A stretch of 64,000 nucleotides of DNA from JBJXHN01 sp046233135 (GTDB lineage: Bacteria; Pseudomonadota; Alphaproteobacteria; Rhodospirillales; Rhodospirillaceae): positions 62,001 through 126,000 of the forward strand of contig JBJXHN010000006.1 in assembly GCA_046233135.1 (NCBI GenBank), in the 5' to 3' direction. This document shows, piece after piece, positions 59,801 to 64,000 of this stretch; the first letter of the stretch is position 1, and the number at the start of each line of letters is the position of its first letter. Under the pieces are notes generated by a model. The model was not told the origin of the DNA, made no database searches, and saw only the letters and a list, made by a program, of their open reading frames with translations. Position numbers and translations under genes: made by a program.

Positions 59801-62800
59801 CAGCGCCTTGCCCGCCCCCGACCGCGCGGCCGGCCGTGCCGCCGCCGTGCCGCCGCGCACCGCCACCGAAACCGCTGTTGCCGCCCTGTGGGCCGAGGTT
59901 CTGGGGCTGGAGCCCGCCGGGGTGGGGGTGTTCGACGACTTTTTCTCCCTGGGTGGCCATTCGCTGGCCGCCGCCCGTCTGGTGGCCCGGCTGCGTACCC
60001 GCTTCGGCTGTCTGCTGCCCCTGTCCGCCCTGTTCGAGGGGCCGACCATCGCGGCGCTGGCCGAGGCTCTGGAGGTCCTGGAGGGTCTGGCTTCATCGTC
60101 GGATGCCGCACCTGTTTCTGTGCTGAGTATCCCGGAGGCGTCGGCGTCGGAGCGGCGGCGGCTGTCCCATGCCCAGCGGCGGCTGTGGCTTGCCACCCGG
60201 GTAGAAGGCACCGGTTCCGCCTACAACATGCCCGATGCGCGGCGGCTGCGCGGTCCGCTGGATGGGGGGGCGCTGGAAAGGGCGCTGGGCGATGTGGTCG
60301 CCCGGCACGAAACCGTCCGCTGCGCCTTCAGTGCCACGGTTGAACCGCTGGTACTGGCCGACGGGCGGTCGGTGGAAGAGCCGCTGCTGACCATCCTGCC
60401 TCCGGGGCCGGTTCCCCTCGTCCGGGCCGATGCCGCCGAATGCGACCTGCCGGCCCTGCTGGGGGCCGAAGGGGCGCGGCCGTTCGACCTGTCCCAAGGA
60501 CCGCTGATCCGGGGGCTGCTGCTGCGCCTGGGGCCGGAGGACCATGTTCTCTGTGTCACCACCCACCACATCGTGTCCGACGGCTGGTCGGTGGGAGTAT
60601 TCTGGCGGGATCTGGCCGCATGCTACGCCGCCCGCCTTGGGGAACAGACGGCCGCGCCGCCGCCGGCTCTGTCTCCCTGCTACAGCGACTATGCCGCCTG
60701 GCAGCGCGACCGGCTGGCGCGCACGGAAGACGACCTGCTGGCCTATTGGGCCGGGCAGCTTGCCGATCCGCCGGCGCCCCTGGATCTGCGCACGCCGACG
60801 CCGGCCGTGCCCCGCCCGGAAGACGAAGGCGCCCGGCTGGCCTTCCGCCTGCCGGCCGATCTGGCCGGGCGGCTGAAGACCCGGGCCGAGGCCTGGCGCT
60901 GCACGCCCTTCATGGTGATGCATGCGGCCTTTGCCCTGCTGCTGCACCGTTATTCGGGGCAGGAGGATCTGGTGATCGGTTCCCCGGTGGCCGGACGCAC
61001 CCATCCGGATCTGGAACCGCTGATCGGCTTCTTCGTCAACATGCTGCCCTTGCGTCTGACGGTGCGCGACAGCGATACGGTCGAGGCGGTGATCCAACGG
61101 GCGCGGCGCACGTGCCTGGAGGCCATCGAGTATCAGGATCTGCCCTTCGACCTGCTGGTCGAACGGCTGAATCCGGAGCGCGGTACCGGTCGTGCGCCGT
61201 TGTTCCAGGTGGGGTTGGTATGGGAGGAGGGTGCGACGGGGGACGCCGTTTTCCCCGGCCTGACGGCGTCGGCGGTTGCCGTTCCCCACAATTGGGCCAA
61301 GCTGGATCTGGTGCTCTCCCTGGGGGGCACGGACGGGGCGGACGCCTGTCTCGCCTACCGCACCAGCCTGTTCGACCAGACGACGATTGCGGGCATGCGC
61401 GACCACCTGCTGACCTTGCTGGACGGTCTGCTGCGGGATGGGGAGCGGTCGCAGTCCGCTCCGGCTTCGGCCCTGCCCATGCTGCCCCTGGCCGAGACCC
61501 GCCGGCTGCTGCACGACTGGAACGACACCACCATCGACCGTCCGGCGGAGATGACCCTGACGGCCGTGATCGGCGCGGTCGCCCGGACGACCCCGGCCCG
61601 GGCGGCGCTGGAATTCTGCGGGCGGACGTGGAGCTATGGCGCTCTGGACCGCCTGTCCGATTACATGGCCGGCGCGCTGCTGGAGGCTGGCGTGGTCCCG
61701 GGATCCCTGGTGGGTCTGTTCACCGGCCGCCATCCCCACTTGGTGATCGGCATGCTGGGGATCCTCAAGGCCGGCTGCGGCTATGTGCCGCTGGACCCGG
61801 ACGACCCCGGGGGGCATTGGACGCGCCAGGTGCTGGAAGACGCGGCCCTGTGCGCCGTCGTCGCTGGCGCCGGGCTGGCGGAGCAGGCGGCGGGGCTGGG
61901 TCTGCCGGTGGTAACGGTTCCAGACACCGCCTCCGAAGCGATGAAAGAGATCCGGCCGCTGCCGGCGGTGATGCCGTCGGACCGGGCCTATGTGATCTTC
62001 ACCTCCGGCTCCACGGGGCGGCCGAAGGGGGTGGCGGTATCGCATCGGGCGATCTGCAACACCACCCTGGCCTTTGTCCGCTGCATGCGGCTGGATGCGT
62101 CGGCGCGGCATCTGCAATTCTTCTCGCCGGTGTTCGACGGGGTGGGGGCCGAGGTGTTCCCGACGCTTGCGGCCGGAGCGACGCTGGTCTTCGGGGTGCG
62201 GGAGGCGATCCTGCCCGGGCCGGATCTCGCCCGCTTCCTGGCCGATGCGCGGATCAGTCACCTTCTCGTGACGCCGTCGGCCCTGCGCCTGCTGCCGCCC
62301 GGCCCCCTGCCGGAGCTGCGGGTGATCATGGTCGCCGGCGAGGCCTGCCCGCCCGATCTGGCGCGGGACTGGGCGACCGGCCGGGCCTTCCTGAACGGCT
62401 ATGGCCCGACGGAAACGGCGATCTGTGCCTCGGCGACGGAGTATTGGGAGGAACGGGGGCGGCTGATTCTGCGTCCCTTCGAGAACACCACCCTGGACGT
62501 GCTGGACGATGTCGGGCGACTGCTGCCCGTGGGGCTGGCCGGCGAGCTGTGCATTGGCGGCATGGGGCTGGCCGACGGCTATCTGGGGCAGCCGGAGCGC
62601 ACCGCCCGGGCTTTCATCGCGGATCCCCACCGGCCGGGCCGGCGGCTCTATCGCTCCGGCGACCGGGTGCGGCGGCTGGCCGATGGAACCCTTGAGTTCC
62701 TGGGACGTGACGACCGTCAGGTGAAGGTGCGCGGCTTCCGGGTGGAGCTGGACGAGGTGGCGGCCGGCCTGGGCGCTTTACCGGGGGTGACAGAGGCCGC

Positions 62801-64000
62801 CGTGGTGGCACAGTCCGACGCTTGCGGCCAGAAGCGGCTGGTGGCCTATCTGGCCGGAAGCCTGGACCGCGAGGCGGCCCGTGCCGCTGCCCGCGCCGCC
62901 CTGCCCCCGGCGATGGTGCCGGAACGCTTCGTCATCCTGCCGGCCCTGCCCAAATCGGCGGCGGGCAAGATCGACCATCGCGCCTTGTCCGACCCCGGGC
63001 GGGAGAATGAACCGGCGGGGCCGCTGGCCATTTCGGGTCGGGCGGGGCCGACGGTCCGCCCCTCTGATAGGGGGATGGATGAGGCTGTCGCCGCCCTGTG
63101 GCGGGAGGTCCTGGGCCACGGAGACTTCGGCCCGGACGACAATTTCTTCGATGCGGGCGGCCATTCGCTGCATCTGGCCATGCTGCACCGGCGGCTGGTG
63201 GAGGGACGGGCTCCGGACCTGCGCATGACCGACCTGTTCCAGTATCCCACCGTGCGCGGCCTTGCCCGCTTCCTGGGCGGCGGGACGGAGGCGCAGGAGA
63301 CAGCCCGGCCAGCGGGACCGGTCGCTGCCGCCATCGCGGCGGACGAGCCCATTGCGGTGATCGGGATGGCTGGCCGCTTCCCCGGAGCCGGCGATCTTGC
63401 GACCTTCTGGCGCCATCTGCACGACGGCATCGACGTCACCACCGACTACAGCGACGAGGAATTGCTGGCCCGGGGCATTGCGCCGGAGATGCTGGCCCAC
63501 CCGGCCTTTGTCCGGCGGGGCCTGCCCCTGGAGGATGCGGACCGCTTCGACGCCGGCTTCTTCGGCTTCTCGCCCAAGGAAGCGCGGCTGACCGATCCAC
63601 AGCAGCGGCTGTTCCTGGAAGGCGCCTGGGCGGCGCTGGAAGATGCGGGCTATGGCGACCGGGACGAACCGGCGCGGTCGGTGGGGGTCTTCGCCTCCTG
63701 TTCCATCAGCCACTACCTGCTGGACAACATTCACCCTAACCGCCAGGCCCTGGGGGTGGGGCCGGACCAGTGGGTGATCGGCAACGACAAGGACTTCCTG
63801 GCCACCCGGGTAGCCTACAAGCTCAACCTGCGCGGCCCGGCTGTCTCTGTCGGCACCGCCTGTTCCTCGTCGCTGGTGGCGCTGCATCTGGCCTGCGAAA
63901 GCCTGCGCCGGGGCGATTGCGCCATGGCCCTGGCCGGCGGCGTGTCGCTGGATGCGGATCGGGTGGGCTATCTGGCGGTCGAGGGCGGTATCCTGTCGCC
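56856..64000 (+). CDS. NRPS-PKS: C-A(Orn)-T-C-A-T-KS, continues past the window (partial)
   Basis: The open frame starts at the ATG overlapping the previous stop and stays open to the right edge (about 2381 codons). Approximate domains are: C 28-455 with HHIVIDDWS (158); A with HTSGSTGKPKG (about 631) and hand-read code DVGEVGSVDK, which matches ornithine codes; T SLGGHSLAAA (about 1030); C from 1103 with HHIVSDGWS (1238); A with FTSGSTGRPKG (about 1710) and code DGALMAGICK, not assigned; T DAGGHSLHLA (about 2099); KS from 2165 (AVIGMAGRFPG) with active Cys in GTACSSSLV (2336). The rest of the PKS module lies outside the window. Long antisense open frames here are GC-driven shadows. Confidence 0.93.
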   Translation, partial: MTPPPEHPTSEPDGSDAARVTDAGEGLPAPSAAQRRLWFVAQLEGDSGTYNVPVAVSLKGPLDADALDRALAHMVERHEALAYCFPARNGEPALAFTRMPVRMARVTAPEGGKDALDRLTRAEAEKPFDLERGPLFRPTLITIAPDDHLLVLNCHHIVIDDWSVGILLRDLGKTYDAFRAGKPAPLPPLPFRFADHLRRVEEEGNPFLEDQLAYWREQLDDAPALLPLPTDHPRPKVQRFVGDRHTFFLPEDTAEGLRQTGRRLGATLFMTTLAGFGLFLSRYARQTDLVVGIPIAHRSTREAEGLVGFFVNILPLRLDLTGRPCFTEMVKRVRSVFINAIDNVDVPFESLVETLRPVRSTSHTPIFQVMFDLLADSFDSLSMDGLEVSYRALNSGTSKYDLTVSFKETASGMLGAFEYSTDLFEPATIDRMIGHLSDLLAACVAAPDVPADTLPMLRPPEAVSLLAAAGAETPLDPAPFVSFPARFAEMACRTPEAEALVQGSRRLTYAALDTEAGRLARRLRRLGAGPGALVAVVLEHGAEAVIALLAVHRIGAVFMPLGASDGRAAEVIGDTVPLALMTTAALASRFAGTGVPVMAMDGSDGEAPAAGDDEAAVPTVTETDPAYVIHTSGSTGKPKGVRVSHGALASAMAAWRRVYDLDSPDFATLEMAAFTFDVFIGDVTRTLGAGGRLVICPRETLLDPAALHRLIEDETIRFAEFVPGVLRELIGWLEQSGGRLSAPQTIVCGSDVWFMGEYRRLRALCPAETRIFGSYGVTEATVDSALIDPGTLADLADDAPVPLGRPLPNTELHIVDPDLALTPAGVPGELVIAGQAVADGYLNRPDLTAERFPRGRFTEDGRFRPDPSGPRLYRTGDLCRRDETGGVRFLGRLDHQVKIRGFRIEPGEVERVLADHPHVREAAVVPLPGGAGGLELVAYALGQASAETLKAFMAARLPPHMVPAHVVLLEAFPRTASGKLKRSALPAPDRAAGRAAAVPPRTATETAVAALWAEVLGLEPAGVGVFDDFFSLGGHSLAAARLVARLRTRFGCLLPLSALFEGPTIAALAEALEVLEGLASSSDAAPVSVLSIPEASASERRRLSHAQRRLWLATRVEGTGSAYNMPDARRLRGPLDGGALERALGDVVARHETVRCAFSATVEPLVLADGRSVEEPLLTILPPGPVPLVRADAAECDLPALLGAEGARPFDLSQGPLIRGLLLRLGPEDHVLCVTTHHIVSDGWSVGVFWRDLAACYAARLGEQTAAPPPALSPCYSDYAAWQRDRLARTEDDLLAYWAGQLADPPAPLDLRTPTPAVPRPEDEGARLAFRLPADLAGRLKTRAEAWRCTPFMVMHAAFALLLHRYSGQEDLVIGSPVAGRTHPDLEPLIGFFVNMLPLRLTVRDSDTVEAVIQRARRTCLEAIEYQDLPFDLLVERLNPERGTGRAPLFQVGLVWEEGATGDAVFPGLTASAVAVPHNWAKLDLVLSLGGTDGADACLAYRTSLFDQTTIAGMRDHLLTLLDGLLRDGERSQSAPASALPMLPLAETRRLLHDWNDTTIDRPAEMTLTAVIGAVARTTPARAALEFCGRTWSYGALDRLSDYMAGALLEAGVVPGSLVGLFTGRHPHLVIGMLGILKAGCGYVPLDPDDPGGHWTRQVLEDAALCAVVAGAGLAEQAAGLGLPVVTVPDTASEAMKEIRPLPAVMPSDRAYVIFTSGSTGRPKGVAVSHRAICNTTLAFVRCMRLDASARHLQFFSPVFDGVGAEVFPTLAAGATLVFGVREAILPGPDLARFLADARISHLLVTPSALRLLPPGPLPELRVIMVAGEACPPDLARDWATGRAFLNGYGPTETAICASATEYWEERGRLILRPFENTTLDVLDDVGRLLPVGLAGELCIGGMGLADGYLGQPERTARAFIADPHRPGRRLYRSGDRVRRLADGTLEFLGRDDRQVKVRGFRVELDEVAAGLGALPGVTEAAVVAQSDACGQKRLVAYLAGSLDREAARAAARAALPPAMVPERFVILPALPKSAAGKIDHRALSDPGRENEPAGPLAISGRAGPTVRPSDRGMDEAVAALWREVLGHGDFGPDDNFFDAGGHSLHLAMLHRRLVEGRAPDLRMTDLFQYPTVRGLARFLGGGTEAQETARPAGPVAAAIAADEPIAVIGMAGRFPGAGDLATFWRHLHDGIDVTTDYSDEELLARGIAPEMLAHPAFVRRGLPLEDADRFDAGFFGFSPKEARLTDPQQRLFLEGAWAALEDAGYGDRDEPARSVGVFASCSISHYLLDNIHPNRQALGVGPDQWVIGNDKDFLATRVAYKLNLRGPAVSVGTACSSSLVALHLACESLRRGDCAMALAGGVSLDADRVGYLAVEGGILS

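Noticed and set aside
56781..62695. Minus-strand frames of 1059 and 845 codons and a 751-codon plus-strand frame at 60440
   Set aside because: They overlap the continuous C-A-T-C-A-T-KS frame that starts at 56856 and keeps every expected motif; the alternatives have none.

Overview
The window is GC-rich (most stretches look about 65% GC) and its genes are those of an alphaproteobacterium, most likely of the Rhodospirillales type. The clues are a yqeY-dnaG-rpoD locus, an RpoD with a long acidic non-conserved region, and an Lrp/AsnC-peroxiredoxin-TrxB neighbourhood. I cannot name the genus from sequence alone. No tRNA, rRNA, IS element, integrase or CRISPR array was seen.

Positions 1-11749 are housekeeping. 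carB (5' part only) and carA lie on the minus strand. yqeY, dnaG and rpoD lie on the plus strand and form a macromolecular-synthesis locus with a perfect hairpin between yqeY and dnaG. Then come an Lrp/AsnC regulator divergent from a 2-Cys peroxiredoxin, trxB and a LysR regulator.

Positions 11750-21196 hold a short-chain amide utilisation operon under apparent antitermination control. A 733-base leader region contains a candidate multi-hairpin small RNA ending in a strong terminator. It is followed by two hairpins resembling an ANTAR target and a second terminator placed directly before amiC. The operon then runs amiC (ligand sensor), amiR (ANTAR antiterminator), a five-gene urea/amide-type ABC transporter, an FmdA/AmdA acetamidase-formamidase and a nitrilase-fold amidase. 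Several junctions are ATGA overlaps. The logic is: amide sensed by AmiC, AmiR released, leader terminator bypassed, amide imported and hydrolysed to ammonium.

Positions 21226-23328 (minus) carry an SPFH/band-7 membrane protein, a 65-residue membrane protein and a DUF697-like membrane protein.

Positions 23514-64000 are a very large hybrid NRPS/PKS locus arranged around a 479-bp AT-rich divergent promoter region (52496-52974). Leftward, in translationally coupled order, are A-T-KS-AT-T (1652 aa), then a 5701-aa protein (docking-C-T / C-A-T / C-A-T / KS-DH-KR-T / C-A-T / C), then A-with-inserted-methyltransferase-T-TE (1203 aa), then two SyrD/PvdE-type cyclic-peptide exporter ABC proteins. Rightward are C-(partial C)-A-T (1294 aa) and a second megasynthase, C-A-T-C-A-T-KS..., that leaves the window. 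Hand-read adenylation codes suggest serine, two valine-like residues and ornithine; the rest are uncertain. I do not recognise the product. The methyltransferase-interrupted A domain, the A-less C-T module, the AT-less PKS module and the partial extra condensation lobe make it a good candidate for an undescribed peptide-polyketide.
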